A stretch of 64,000 bases of DNA from Leptasterias polaris (GCA_037783415.1 JAZGTN010000022.1:7786001-7850000), one strand, 5' to 3'. Positions 46,970 through 60,940 are shown, counted from the stretch's first letter. Numbers and translations are program-made. The notes: generated from the letters alone by a model not told the origin.

Positions 46970-49900
46970 AGTAAATTCTAAACTGCTCAAAATTGAATTA
47001 CTCAAAAATGGGTCAAAATTTGATAAAATCACAATGGGGAGGCCTTGCACTTTTTTCAAAAATGGGCTGAAATTGGATAAAATCACAAGGGGTTAGCCTT
47101 GCATTTTTGTCAAAAATGGATCGAAATTTGATAAAAGCACAAGGGGTAAGCCTTGCATTTTGGTCACAAATGGGCTGAAATTTGATAAAATCACAAGGGT
47201 TACATAAGCCTTGCATTTTGGTCAAAAATGGGCTGAAATTTGATAAAATCACAAGGGTTACGTAAGCCTTGCATTTTGGTCAAAAATCGGCTGAAATTTG
47301 ATAAATTCACAAGGGGTAAGCCTTGCATTTTGGTCAAAAATGGGCTGAAATTGGATAAAATCACAAGGGGTTAGCCTTGCATTTTGGTCAAAAATGGGTC
47401 AAAATTTGATAAAATCACAATGGGTAAGCCTTGCATTTTTGTCTAAAATGGGCTGAAATTGGATAAAATTACAAGGGGGTAAGCCCTGCATTTTGTTCAA
47501 AAATTGACTAAAATTTGCTAAAATCACAAGGGGTAAGCCTTGCATTTTTGTCTAAAATGGGCTAAAATTTGATTAAATCACATTTTGTCAAAAATTATCT
47601 GAAATTTAATAAAATCACAAGTAAGCCATATATTTGTGGTCAAAAATAGGCTGAAATTTGATAAAATCACAAGGGGTAAGCCTTGCATTTTTGTCAAAAA
47701 TGGGCTGAAATTGGAGAAAATCACAAGGGGTAAACCTTAAATTTTTGTCTAAAATGGGCAGAAATTGGATAAAATCACAAGGGGTAAGCCTTGCATTTTT
47801 GTCTAAAATGGGTCAAAATTTGATAAAATCACAAGGGGTTAGCCTTGCATTTTTGTCAAAAATGGATCGAAATTTGATAAAAGCACAAGGGGTAAGCCTT
47901 GCATTTTGGTCACAAATGGGCTGAAATTTGATAAAATCACAAGGGTTACATAAGCCTTGCATTTTGGTCAAAAATGGGCTGAAATTTGATAAAATCACAA
48001 GGGTTACGTAAGCCTTGCATTTTGGTCAAAAATCGGCTGAAATTTGATAAAATCACAAGGGGTTAGCCTTGCATTTTGGTCAAAAATGGGTAAAAATTTG
48101 ATAAAATCACAATGGGTAAGCCTTGCATTTTTGTCTAAAATGGGCTGAAATTTGATAAAATCACAAGGGTTACGTAAGCCTTGCATTTTGGTCAAAAATC
48201 GGTTGAAATTGGATAAAATTACAAGGGGGTAAGCCCTGCATTTTGTTCAAAAATTGACTAAAATTTGCTAAAATCACAAGGGGTAAGCCTTGCATTTTTG
48301 TCTAAAATGGGCTAAAATTTGATTAAATCACATTTTGTCAAAAATTATCTGAAATTTAATAAAATCACAAGTAAGCCATATATTTGTGGTCAAAAATAGG
48401 CTGAAATTTGATAAAATCACAAGGGGTAAGCCTTGCATTTTTGTCAAAAATGGGCTGAAATTGGAGAAAATCACAAGGTAAACCTTAAATTTTTGTCTAA
48501 AATGGGCAGAAATTGGATAAAATTACAAGGGGGTAAGCCCTGCATTTTGTTCAAAAATTGACTAAAATTTGCTAAAATCACAAGGGGTAAGCCTTGCATT
48601 TTTGTCTAAAATGGGCTAAAATTTGATTAAATCACATTTTGTCAAAAATTATCTGAAATTTAATAAAATCACAAGTAAGCCATATATTTGTGGTCAAAAA
48701 TAGGCTGAAATTTGATAAAATCACAAGGGGTAAGCCTTGCATTTTTGTCAAAAATGGGCTGAAATTGGAGAAAATCACAAGGTAAACCTTAAATTTTTGT
48801 CTAAAATGGGCAGAAATTGGATAAAATCACAAGGGGTAAGCCTTGCATTTTTGTCTAAAATGGGTCAAAATTTGATAAAATCACAAGGGGTTAGCCTTGC
48901 ATTTTTGTCAAAAATGGATCGAAATTTGATAAAAGCACAAGGGGTAAGCCTTGCATTTTGGTCACAAATGGGCTGAAATTTGATAAAATCACAAGGGTTA
49001 CATAAGCCTTGCATTTTGGTCAAAAATGGGCTGAAATTTGATAAAATCACAAGGGTTACGTAAGCCTTGCATTTTGGTCAAAAATCGGCTGAAATTTGAT
49101 AAAATCACAAGGGGTTAGCCTTGCATTTTGGTCAAAAATGGGTCAAAATTTGATAAAATCACAATGGGTAAGCCTTGCATTTTTGTCTAAAATGGGCTGA
49201 AATTTGATAAAATCACAAGGGTTACGTAAGCCTTGCATTTTGGTCAAAAATCGGTTGAAATTGGATAAAATTACAAGGGGGTAAGCCCTGCATTTTGTTC
49301 AAAAATTGACTAAAATTTGCTAAAATCACAAGGGGTAAGCCTTGCATTTTTGTCTAAAATGGGCTAAAATTTGATTAAATCACATTTTGTCAAAAATTAT
49401 CTGAAATTTAATAAAATCACAAGTAAGCCATATATTTGTGGTCAAAAATAGGCTGAAATTTGATAAAATCACAAGGGGTTAGCCTTGCATTTTTGTCAAA
49501 AATGGGTTGAAATTGGATAAAATCACAAGGGGTAAGCCTTACATTTTTGTCAAAAATGGGCTAAAATTTGATGAAATTTGATAAAATCACAAGGGGTAAG
49601 CCTTGCATTTTGGTCAAGAATGGGCTGAAATTGGATAAAATCACAAGGGGTAAGCCTTGCATTTTTGGTCAAAAATAGGCTGAAATTTGATAAAATCACA
49701 AGGGGTAAGCCTTGCATTTTTGTCAAAAATGGGTTGAAATTTGATAAAAGCCTTGCATTTTTGTCAAAAATAGGCTGAAATTTTATAAAATCACAAGGGG
49801 TAAGCCTTACATTTTTGTCAAAAATGGGCTGAAATTTGATAAAATCACAAGGGCTTACGCCGTGCATTTTTGTCAAAAATGGGCTGTAATTGGAGAAAAT

Positions 49901-52900
49901 CACAAGGGGTAAGCCTTGCATTTTTGTCTAAAATGGGCAACAATTGGATAAAATCACAAGGGGTAAGCCTTACATTTTTGTCAAAAATGGGCTGAAATTT
50001 GATAAAATCAGAAGGGGTAAGCCTTGCATTTTGGTCAAAAATGGGTCAAAATTTGATAAAATCACAAGGGGTAAGCGTTGCATTTTAGTCAAAAATGGGC
50101 TGAAATTGAAGAAAATCACAAGGGGTAAGCCTTACATTTTTGTCTAAAATGGGCAGAAATTGGATAAAATCACAAGGGGTAAGCCTTGCATTTTTGTCTA
50201 AAATGGGTCAAAATTTGATAAAATCACAAGGGGTAAGCCTTACATTTTTATCAAAAATGGGCTGAAATTTGATAAAATCACAAGGGCTTACGCCGTGCAT
50301 TTTTGTCAAAAATGGGCTGAAATTGGAGAAAATCACAAGGGGTAAGCCTTGCATTTTTGTCTAAAATGGGCAACAATTGGATAAAATCACAAGGGGTAAG
50401 CCTTACATTTTTGTCAAAAATGGGCTGAAATTTGATAAAATCACAAGGGGTAAGCCTTGCATTTTGGTCAAAAATGGGTCAAAATTTGATAAAATCACAA
50501 GGGGTAAGCCTTGCATTTTTGTCAAAAATGGGTTGAAATTTGATAAAATCACAAGGGGTAAGCCTTGCATTTTTGTCTAAAATGGGCTAAAATCACAAGG
50601 GGTTAGCCTTGCATTTTTGTCAAAAATGGGTTGAAATTTGATAAAATCACAAGGGCTAAGCCTTGCATTTTTGGTCAAAAATAGGCTGAAATTTGATAAA
50701 ATCACAAGGGGTAAGCCTTGCATTTTAGTCCAAAATGGGCTGAAATTTGATAAAATCACAAGGGCTTACGCCGTGCATTTTTGTCAAAAATGGGCTAAAA
50801 TCACAAGGGGTAAGCCTTGCATTTTGGTCAAGAATGGGCTGAAATTGGATAAAATCACAAGGGGTTAGCCTTGCATTTTTGTCAAAAATGGGTTGAAATT
50901 TGATAAAATCACAAGGGGTAAGCCTTGCATTTTTGTCTAAAATGGGCTTAATTTTGATAAAATCACAAGGGGTAAGCCTTGCATTTTTGTCTAAAATGGG
51001 CTTAATTTTGATATAATCACAAGGGGTAAGCCTTGCATTTTGGTCAAAAATGGGCTGAAATTGGAGAAAATCACAAGGGGTAAGCCTTACATTTTTGTCT
51101 AAAATGGGCAGAAATTGGATAAAATCACAAGGGGTAAGCCTTGCATTGTGGTCAAAAATGGGCCAAAATTTGATAAAATCACAAGGGGTTAGGCTTACAT
51201 TTTTGTCTAAAATGGGCTGAAATTGGATAAAATCACAAGGGGTAAGCCTTACATTTTTGTCTAAAATGGGCAGAAATTGGATAAAATCACAAGGGGTAAG
51301 CCTTGCATTGTGGTCAAAAATGGGCCAAAATGTGATAAAATCACAAGGGGTTAGGCTTACATTTTTGTCTAAAATGGGCTGAAATTGGATAAAATCACAA
51401 GGGGTAAGCCTTACATTTTTTTCAAAAATGGGCTGAAATTGGAGAAAATCACAAGGGGTAAGCCTTGCATTTTTGTCTAAAATGGGCAACAATTGGATAA
51501 AATCACAAGGGGTAAGCCTTACATTTTTGTCAAAAATGGGCTAAAATTTGATAAAATCACAAGGGGGTAAGCCTTGCATTTTTGTCAAAAATGGGTTGAA
51601 ATTTGATAAAATCACAAGGAGTAAGCCTTGCATTTTTGTCTAAAATGGGCTTAATTTTGATAAAATCACAAGGGGTAAGCCTTGCATTTTTGTCTAAAAT
51701 GGGCTTAATTTTGATATAATCACAAGGGGTAAGCCTTGCATTTTTGTCAAAAATGGGTTGAAATTTGATAAAATCACAAGGAGTAAGCCTTGCATTTTTG
51801 TCTAAAATGGGCTAAAATCACAAGGGGTAAGCCTTACATTTTTGTCAAAAATGGGCTAAAATTTGATAAAATCACAAGGGGTTAGGCTTACATTTTTGTC
51901 TAAAATGGGCTGAAATTGGATAAAATCACAAGGGGTAAGCCTTGCACTTTTGTCTAAAATGGGCTAAAATTTGATAAAATCACAAGGGGTAAGTAAGGCT
52001 TACATTTTTGTCTAAAATGGGCTAAAATTTGATAAAATCACAAGGGGTAAGTCGAAATTTGATAAAATCACAAGGGGTAAGCCTTGCATTTTTGTCTAAA
52101 ATGGGCTAAAATCACAAGGGGTAAGCCTTACATTTTTGTCAAAAATGGGCTAAAATTTGATAAAATCACAAGGGGTAAGCCTTGCATTTTTGTCTAAAAT
52201 GGGCTAAAATCACAAGGGGTAAGCCTTACATTTTTGTCAAAAATGGGCTAAAATTTGATAAAATCACAAGGGGTAAGTAAGGCTTATATTTTTGTCTAAA
52301 ATGGGCAGAAACTGGATAAAATCACAAGGGGTAAGCCTTACATTTTTGTCTAAAATGGGCTGAAATCACAAGGGGTAAGCCTTACATTTTTGTCAAAAAT
52401 GGGCTAAAATTTGATAAAATCACAAGGGGTAAGCCTTGCATTTTGGTCAAGAATGGGCTGAAATTGGATAAAATCACAAGGGGTTAGCCTTGCATTTTTG
52501 TCAAAAATGGGTTGAAATTTGATAAAATCACAAGGGGTAAGCCTTGCATTTTTGTCTAAAATGGGCTAAAATCACAAGGGGTAAGCCTTACATTTTTGTC
52601 AAAAATGGGCTAAAATTTGATAAAATCACAAGGGGTAAGCCTTGCATTTTGGTCAAGAATGGGCTGAAATTGGATAAAATCACAAGGGGTTAGCCTTGCA
52701 TTTTTGTCAAAAATGGGTTGAAATTTGATAAAATCACAAGGGGTAAGCCTTGCATTTTTGTCTAAAATGGGCTAAAATCACAAGGGGTAAGCCTTACATT
52801 TTTGTCAAAAATGGGCTAAAATTTGATAAAATCACAAGGGGTAAGTCGAAATTTGATAAAATCACAAGGGGTAAGCCTTGCATTTTTGTCTAAAATGGGC

Positions 52901-55690
52901 TAAAATCACAAGGGGTAAGCCTTACATTTTTGTCAAAAATGGGCTAAAATTTGATAAAATCACAAGGGGTAAGCCTTGCATTTTTGTCTAAAATGGGCTA
53001 AAATCACAAGGGGTAAGCCTTACATTTTTGTCAAAAATGGGCTAAAATTTGATAAAATCACAAGGGGTAAGTAAGGCTTATATTTTTGTCTAAAATGGGC
53101 AGAAACTGGATAAAATCACAAGGGGTAAGCCTTACATTTTTGTCTAAAATGGGCTGAAATCACAAGGGGTAAGCCTTACATTTTTGTCAAAAATGGGCTA
53201 AAATTTGATAAAATCACAAGGGGTAAGCCTTGCATTTTGGTCAAGAATGGGCTGAAATTGGATAAAATCACAAGGGGTTAGCCTTGCATTTTTGTCAAAA
53301 ATGGGTTGAAATTTGATAAAATCACAAGGGGTAAGCCTTGCATTTTTGTCTAAAATGGGCTAAAATCACAAGGGGTAAGCCTTACATTTTTGTCAAAAAT
53401 GGGCTAAAATTTGATGAAATCACAAGGGGTAAGTAAGGCTTACATTTTTGTCAAAAATGGGCAGAAACTGGATAAAATCACAAGGGGTAAGCCTTGCATT
53501 TTTGTCTAAAATGGGTCAAAATTTGATAAAATCACAAGGGGTAAGCCTTGCATTTTTGTCTAAAATGGGCTAAAATTTGATAAAATCACAAGGGGTAAGT
53601 AAGGCTTACATTTTTGTCTAAAATGGGCAGAAATTGGATAAAATCACAAGGGGTAAGCCTTGCATTTTTGTCTAAAATGGGCTAAAATCACAAGGGGTAA
53701 GCCTTACATTTTTGTCAAAAATGGGCTAAAATTTGATAAAATCACAAGGGGTAAGTAAGGCTTATATTTTTGTCTAAAATGGGCAGAAACTGGATAAAAT
53801 CACAAGGGGTAAGCCTTACATTTTTGTCTAAAATGGGCTGAAATCACAAGGGGTAAGCCTTACATTTTTGTCAAAAATGGGCTAAAATTTGATAAAATCA
53901 CAAGGGGTAAGCCTTGCATTTTGGTCAAGAATGGGCTGAAATTGGATAAAATCACAAGGGGTTAGCCTTGCATTTTTGTCAAAAATGGGTTGAAATTTGA
54001 TAAAATCACAAGGGGTAAGCCTTGCATTTTTGTCTAAAATGGGCTAAAATCACAAGGGGTAAGCCTTACATTTTTGTCAAAAATGGGCTAAAATTTGATG
54101 AAATCACAAGGGGTAAGTAAGGCTTACATTTTTGTCAAAAATGGGCAGAAACTGGATAAAATCACAAGGGGTAAGCCTTGCATTTTTGTCTAAAATGGGT
54201 CAAAATTTGATAAAATCACAAGGGGTAAGCCTTGCATTTTTGTCTAAAATGGGCTAAAATTTGATAAAATCACAAGGGGTAAGTAAGGCTTACATTTTTG
54301 TCTAAAATGGGCAGAAATTGGATAAAATTACAAGGGTTAAGCCTTGCATTTTTGTCAAAAATGGGCCGAAATTTGATAAAATCATAAGGGGTAAGCCTTG
54401 CATTTTTGTCTAAAATGGGCTAAAATCACAAGGGGTAAGCCTAACATTTTTGTCAAAAATGGGCTAAAATTTGATAAAATCACAAGGGGGAAGGCTTACA
54501 TTTTTGTCTAAAATGGGCAGAAATTGGATAAAATCACAAGGGGTAAGTAAGGCTTATATTTTTGTCTAAAATGGGCAGAAACTGGATAAAATCACAAGGG
54601 GTAAGCCTTACATTTTTGTCTAAAATGGGCTGAAATTTGATAAAATCACAAGGGGAAAGCCTTGCATTGTGGTCAAAAATAGGCTGAAATTTGATAAAAT
54701 CACAAGGGGTAAGCCTTGCATTTTGGTCTAAAATAGGCTGAAATTTGGATAAAATCACAAGGGGTTTGCCTTGCATTTTTGTCAAAAATGGGTCGAAATT
54801 TGATAAAATCACAAGGGGTAGTAAGCCTTGCATTTTTGTCTAAAATTGGATAAAATCACAAGGGGTAAGTAAGGCTTATATTTTTGTCTAAAATGGGCAG
54901 AAACTGGATAAAATCACAAGGGGTAAGCCTTGCATTGTGGTCAAAAATAGGCTGAAATTTGATAAAATCACAAGGGGTAAGCCTTACATTTTTGTCAAAA
55001 ATGGGCTGAAATTTGATAAAATCACAAGGGGTAAGCCTTGCATTTTGGTCAAAAATTGGATAAAATCACAAGGGGTAAGTAAGGCTTATATTTTTGTCTA
55101 AAATGGGCAGAAACTGGATAAAATCACAAGGGGGTAAGCCTTGCATTGTGGTCAAAAATAGGCTGAAATTTGATAAAATCACAAGGGGTAAGCCTTACAT
55201 TTTTGTCAAAAATGGGCTGAAATTTGATAAAATCACAAGGGGTAAGCCTTGCATTTTGGTCAAAAATGGGCTGAAATTTGATAAAATCACAAGGGGTAAG
55301 CCTTGCATTTTGGTCAAAAATGGGTCAAAATTGGATAAAATCACAAGGGGTAAGCCTTGCATTTTGGTCAAAAATAGGCTGAAATTTGATAAAATCACAA
55401 GGGGTAAGCCTTGCATTTTGGTCAAAAATGGGTCAAAATTTGATAAAATCACAAGGGGTAAGCCTTGCATTTTGGTCAAAAATGGGTCAAAATTGGATAA
55501 AATCACAAGGGGGTAATGAGCCTTGCATTTTTGTCAAAAATGGACTGAAATTTGATAAAATCACAAGGGGTATTATAAGCCTTGCATTTGTGTCTAAAAT
55601 GTGATAAAATCACAAGGGGTAAGCCTTGCACTTTTGTCAAAAATGAGCTGAAATTGGATAAAACCACAAGGGGAAAGCCTTGCATTTTTG
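46970..55690 (+). repeat. 8.7-kb array of a 54-bp unit
   Basis: The unit contains gtcaaaaatgggctgaaatt, tgataaaatcacaaggggta and agccttgcattttt (54 bp in all), repeated roughly 160 times. Variants include 44-bp units that lack 10 bp (gggctaaaatcacaagggg). Because 54 is 18 codons, both strands hold long repetitive frames (up to 255 codons on the minus strand). Higher-order blocks recur: a segment with cacattttgtcaaaaattat appears near 47573, 48323, 48628 and 49374 (spacings about 750 and 305 bp). A block with taaggcttatatttttgtct recurs near 52276, 53069, 53755 and 54546. It starts about 350 bp after the TIPIN tail and shows no sign of a host gene. Confidence 0.93.
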
Positions 55691-56168
55691 TAGAAGAAAT
55701 AAAACACAGTGCTTTAATGCATTGCAGGCGTGTATTTATGTCATTTAAATCAGCATTTCTTTATACAGTATATTCATACGTAGCATTTCTTCAAACATTC
55801 TCCAGAAGACTATAATGGAAGTTCTACAACATTCAAGTGCTCTCACAAGAAAAAAATGTTGCCTAGATAAAACCTCTAAAAAAAGTTTACTCTTAAGTTA
55901 ATTGGCAATGTTTTGAACAACAATTTAACAGAAAGTCTTCTAAATGTTTTCACAAATTTAGTAACCAATAAGACAGCTTTACAAGCTTATAGAGGATTTA
56001 CATTTATAGAGGATGACATTTTTGTTTACAAAAACAGCGCCCCCTTCCACCTGTTATTTTGAAACGTACAAATTATGAACTCTCTACCACAGTGAAGCAA
56101 TCACAACTTTTCCCTGATGCAAAATCTCAAGAGAGAGCCAATCAATAGAGTTACAATGGTCACATGGT

Positions 56169-56329
56169 CTATAGACCCCTTGCACAATGCTGAATGCACC
56201 TCCAAACATGATGCGCGCCTTTCCATTTTGGTAGTCAACTCTATGATTCTGGAGTACAGTTTGACTCCCAAAACGGCTAACAGGACAGGCGCCTATACGT
56301 GCGCTGTGCATTGTGCAAGGGATCTATAG
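56169..56329. mobile_element. MITE, ctatagaccccttgcac family
   Basis: ctatagaccccttgcacaat and attgtgcaagggatctatag are inverted termini. The interior shares gtagtcaactc- and tttgactcccaaaacgg-type sequence with the copy at 31824. Confidence 0.75.
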
Positions 56330-57095
56330 CTACACATGGTTGGCAGCTGAACTTTCTCTATACTTTTGTCAACCATGGCGTTCTTCAAAACCACAACTCA
56401 GGCTTGCCTTCTTGCTTATGCCCGTCCACGTTTCAAGCCCTGTCATGGTTTGTCCTTAACTAGCCAGCGAGACCAGTAAGCCATTTCACTAGTCCCCCAG
56501 ATTTCTTTGAAGGTTTTCTTTCCACTGCCATTAACATGGGACTTGAGTTTGAAACCATACTAACAATCAAGCAGTCAGTGGTTTACATGTAGTGATTAGA
56601 GTAATGACCTAGCAAGCAGGATCATTTGAACAGTACTTCGACCAGTCCTTAGAAGTCATAACTGGCTTTTGGTCAGCGGACCAAAAGCATACGTGTTCAA
56701 AAGAGCCAAAGCCATGGTGTCCAAAATGACCTATGTTCCCTCCAACTAAACACCCAAAGGTCCATTCTCTTTGGATGGAAAAAGACCAATCTGAACTAAT
56801 TATAACATTACAAGGTGAAATGCAAATTCATAGATACAACATAAACATAATTTGTACACCTTATTATATGGAAGTTCCTAATTTAACTAAACAATCCTAG
56901 CTTACAATGTTCAAGTTGTTTTTCGAATTTTTTTTTTTTTTTAAAACATCATTAAGGAGTTATGTTAATTGAAATAGATATATTTTATTTGACAAACTCA
57001 GACTTAGTATTTCTACTCGGTTGTTAGACCAAAACCTCCCTTCACAGTCTACAAGATGAAAAGTTTGGGTTCTCGTTAACCACATGGAAGTATAG

Positions 57096-57375
57096 TAATA
57101 ATAATAACAATAATATCGGCTCTTATATAGCGCAATTCCAAAGATGATCATTGCGCTTCACACATTATTACCCCTGGTCACTGTGCCATTTATTTCATTC
57201 CTGAAACCATCTCAGCTCCCCAAAGCACACTAAGCTAAATCATTCACAAGAACCATCTCTGCCCTCACATGTACACGTTTTACCCTGCTTGAAGAGAAGC
57301 AATTATAGTGTCTTACTCAAGGACACAAGTGTCATGACTGGGATTCGAACCTGCACCCTGATGACTGCAAGATAG
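57096..57375 (-). repeat. tRNA-Leu SINE
   Basis: The plus strand shows the reversed tail (aataataataacaataata), tcacaagaaccatctctgcc, and the head ending ctgggattcgaacctgcacc. Confidence 0.7.
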
Positions 57376-58578
57376 GGTACTGGAACTCTGTAGTTGGAAC
57401 GTGAAATACGCAATCCAGATTGTTTTGTTATATGATTGATAGCAATGGTCATTGTTTGCACTGGTCTATTGTTGCATCAAAAGAGTTGCTTGCTGAAATG
57501 GCGCCCAGTTCGCATTTCAGTCGAACTTCCCCATCTTGTGCCTTTGCACTCTGTAATCTTTGATCCAACCCAAGACGACGTGCGTAGCTGGATGACTCTA
57601 ATTCAACAATGTGGAATGTGGGTGTGGTGGGGAATTCCAAATCACAAATCCCAAGGTCAGACTTTGAGTAGTCTGTGAGGTAAGGGAACAATTGTGAGAA
57701 GTGCATTTATTTGAATAACAAAATTAGTTGGCAGTAGTGCAGGCCTTGAACTTCACTCTTGAAGAGGCATGGCAATGTTCCTCTAGTAAGGGGCACTTAT
57801 ATGAGAAAAATGTCAATTTGTATTGGAACTTTGCAAAGGGCACCACATCAAGAGCACAGAGCACCCTGGCTGTGGGTGCCATGGGTTATTTCAAGGCCTA
57901 GTATTAGTAATGCAAATTCCTGACAGACCGTATACATTTTAAAGTAGCATGTTTGAAACTGCAGTGAATGATTTCCCTTGAGCGGCACTGCAAAATGTTT
58001 CCACAAAATGTTTCCACAAAATGTGTCAGTTACTACTCAAAAATTACCATTTGCCACTCAATAACAGCAGCCAGTGTGCACAAAACATGAGCAGTCTAAA
58101 TAGCTTGCTATGCAAAAGTGCTGGAAAATCGTTCCCTGGACTGTACCCCAGCGAACGAAAAAGTTGTCAAATAAGTATCAGTAATAGTTATTTAGAGTTT
58201 TGATAACACCTGTACATGTATGTATATACACAAAAACGCCTAAAGCATGAGACTATATGAAACATATACATTATATTTCCTGACATGAAAACCAACTACT
58301 TTGTGATGCACCATGTCTTGCCATAGTCAAAATACTGTATGGCACAGAGATATGTAAAAGGCACACAGTGGTAAGCATCCTCTCTTATTTACAAATGCTA
58401 AAATTTTCCTAAATATATAGATGTTGTTTTGTAATAATGGAATAAAATTTAAGTATTTTTTTATTGATAGAATGTATTACATAACTCCTACACAGACCTT
58501 TGACATTTGATTGGAGAATAAGGGCGTCAAGGGTCATATGTCAAAGGGTTATGGCTTCCTTCAAAAATTTCAAGTATT

Positions 58579-58779
58579 GATAGGTTGCAATAGATGCCAT
58601 CTTTACGGGCAAATTGCACTTTGGCTTGTAGCTGCGTCAACGGCTCAAATTATTAATGCAGCCGCGTTGTTTACCAGCCAATTGTTCAATGATCTTTGTG
58701 AAATGTGCATGTGCTGCACGCTGTTCTCGTTCCAAATTACCCGTAAAGATGGCCGATTAACGTCATGTTGCAACCTATC
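58579..58779. mobile_element. MITE, gataggttgcaa ends
   Basis: gataggttgcaa and ttgcaacctatc are terminal inverses, with gccatctttacgggcaaatt / aattacccgtaaagatggcc inside. 201 bp. Confidence 0.75.
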
Positions 58780-58875
58780 TAGACATACATGAGAACCCAA
58801 AACATGCTAGACCCTTATATAGCACCGGTATCCGCCAATGTCGACATCGGTAACAGCTAATTTTGACGCTGATGG

Positions 58876-59458
58876 CACATGAATATAATTATCTCTGGTC
58901 ACTATTTCATTCCTTAAAACCTTGGAACCATTTCCTTGGGGAGTATGCAGCCTGTGCTGCCAAGTATAATGCAGCGCATCAAGCTACATCAATCACAAAA
59001 ACCATCCCTGCCCTCAAAGGTACCAATTTACCCCTGGGTGAAGAGAAGTAATTCATTGGCTCGGTACTGTAAGGTAGTTAGTGCAGTTTGTGAGGATTTC
59101 ATAAAATTGCTTTTGCATATTTAGGAGCTCCTGGTAAATGAAGTTTAATTATCAAGAGTGGTCCTCAAAGTAAGTGTTTGGCGAAAAGAAACATTCATTT
59201 TCCATAAAAAACATTTATTTGTGGATTGTTATTTATTTTATTCAAATTGACACGCATATTTCATTTAATGCCCTTTTGATCATTACAAGTACGAAGTTGC
59301 AATTAAAGACCTTATAAAACTGAGCCAATTAATTACAGTTGTGTTTTACTCAAGGACACAAGTGACATGACATGACCAGGATTTGAACCCACACCCTGAT
59401 GACTTGGTCATCAGAACTCGAGTCTGATACATTAGACAGCTCAGACACAACACTCCAT
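58876..59458 (-). repeat. tRNA-Leu SINE split by a MITE
   Basis: The 3' body lies at 58876-59053 (ending gtgaagagaagtaatt on the plus strand). The 5' head lies at 59342-59458 (tcaaggacacaagtgacatg ... aggatttgaacccacaccct). In intact copies these parts are only about 20 bp apart, so about 280 bp has been inserted. Confidence 0.65.
59054..59335. mobile_element. MITE inserted in a SINE
   Basis: Ends cattggctcggtactgtaag and cttataaaactgagccaatt are inverted. A related right end (aaggactttatagcactgag, ccaa) occurs at 17829-17853. Confidence 0.55.
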
Positions 59459-60940
59459 AATCTTTTAAAAACTTCTTATCTTACAGAGAGATAACTTGAC
59501 TTATGCGAATTTTTGACGCACAATTTTGTGGTAAAAGTTTTACAATAATTTCCTACATGTAGGTGAAGTTTTGCCCTTACCCGACTAAGATTGTACAGAA
59601 GTCCATACTTTGTGCTTTAGGAAAACAGCCACATGAACTTCAATTGGGAATCCAACCTACGACATTCACAACTACAGAGCCCTAACCTCTTGCAACCACG
59701 CAAGCTAACATCCAATACCTGGTGCAACATCTGTTGTGAATTGACCAAATTCACCTGATATCATCATCACAACAACCTTGGTTGCACCTTTTTGGGAGAC
59801 ACTGTCCCTGTGTGCTATCCAGTGTTGTGTAAATTTTCGGAGATGCGGTGGTTGACCAAAGATTGTAGAGCGCAGAAGGCGTAAAGATGGGGAACTGGAG
59901 TTCTATCTATTGTTGGAACGTGAAATATGCATGAGCGCCATTTCATCAAGCGAATGTTTTGTTACATGATTGATAGCAATGGTCATTGTTTGCACTGGTC
60001 TATTGTTACATCAAAAGCAGTTGCTTGCTGAAATGGCGCCCAGTGCACTTTTCAGGCCGAGTTCAACTTCCTGTGCCGTCAGGGCTCTAGCATACAGTAG
60101 CTGTATGTGATGTGTGTACTGTGCAAGGGTTCAATACTATGGAAAGCTGTGGGTTTGACTTCCAAATGAGGTGACTGGTTTTAAAAAAAAATAATAAAAA
60201 TTGCATTCAGGACCCTCAAGGCACCAAGTACACTATGCTTGTTGGACGGTGTAGGGCAACACTAGTTTTCATATATTTGATTAAACTTTTGCAAATGTTT
60301 ACTTATGGATAACTAGGCTACAACTCTTAATTGTGCTATTTTTCGAGAAAGTGGGAACTGGCCACAATAATACAAAAATATGGTTCTCTAAATAATTTCC
60401 TTGACTTAGTACATCGACATTTTTTCAAAAACAATTACAAATCTCGACTACAAAGCCATGAAAACCAAGTCAGATTTCTGTTATCCATGGAAAATGAGTA
60501 ACCGTGGAAATGCTGATCTGTAGAATATTATTAAAAAATACTTAAGTTTTGTGAGGCCCGTTTTTCCCATGTGAATACAAAAGAACAGACGTTTGGACTT
60601 TAACACACAGCCGAGACTCACAAGGGACTCAAAAGATGAGTCAAGAGGAAGTAGAGATTCTGAAGTTGAGATTTGGAGATATTTGCCGACCCCTATGGAG
60701 GCAATCGGCATTCCATGTGACTAGAAACCATTTCAATTCATAATCCTTTCAAGTAAAGGTTTTGTCTGGTAACAATTGGTTTGAATAATGCTTTGTATTC
60801 TTATTGGCAGTCTCACTATTGGTTGAAATGAGAGTCAGCAAACTATTTCCAAAGATTCTTTCTAGTTCTGACTTTCTCTGTATGGTTCCCCGTACACACA
60901 GTGACTCGGATAATACTTTTTCTCATTTGAAATCAAGGGA

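Larger units (their letters stand above)
57385..60075. repeat. Dispersed repeat pair with ttgatagcaatggtcattgt core
   Basis: Two copies share ttggaacgtgaaata, atgattgatagcaatggtca, ttgtttgcactggtctattg and gttgcttgctgaaatggcgc: at 57385-57525 and 59910-60060. In the second, gagcgccatttcatcaagcg near the left is inverse to cttgctgaaatggcgc at the right, so it is a short inverted-repeat element. Confidence 0.6.

Noticed and set aside
54534..55516. Long frames in the 54-bp array as protein genes
   Set aside because: They repeat an 18-aa motif on both strands at once, which follows from the unit length; no domain, no splice context.
46970..55690. CRISPR-like array
   Set aside because: Eukaryotic context and head-to-tail units with no unique spacers.
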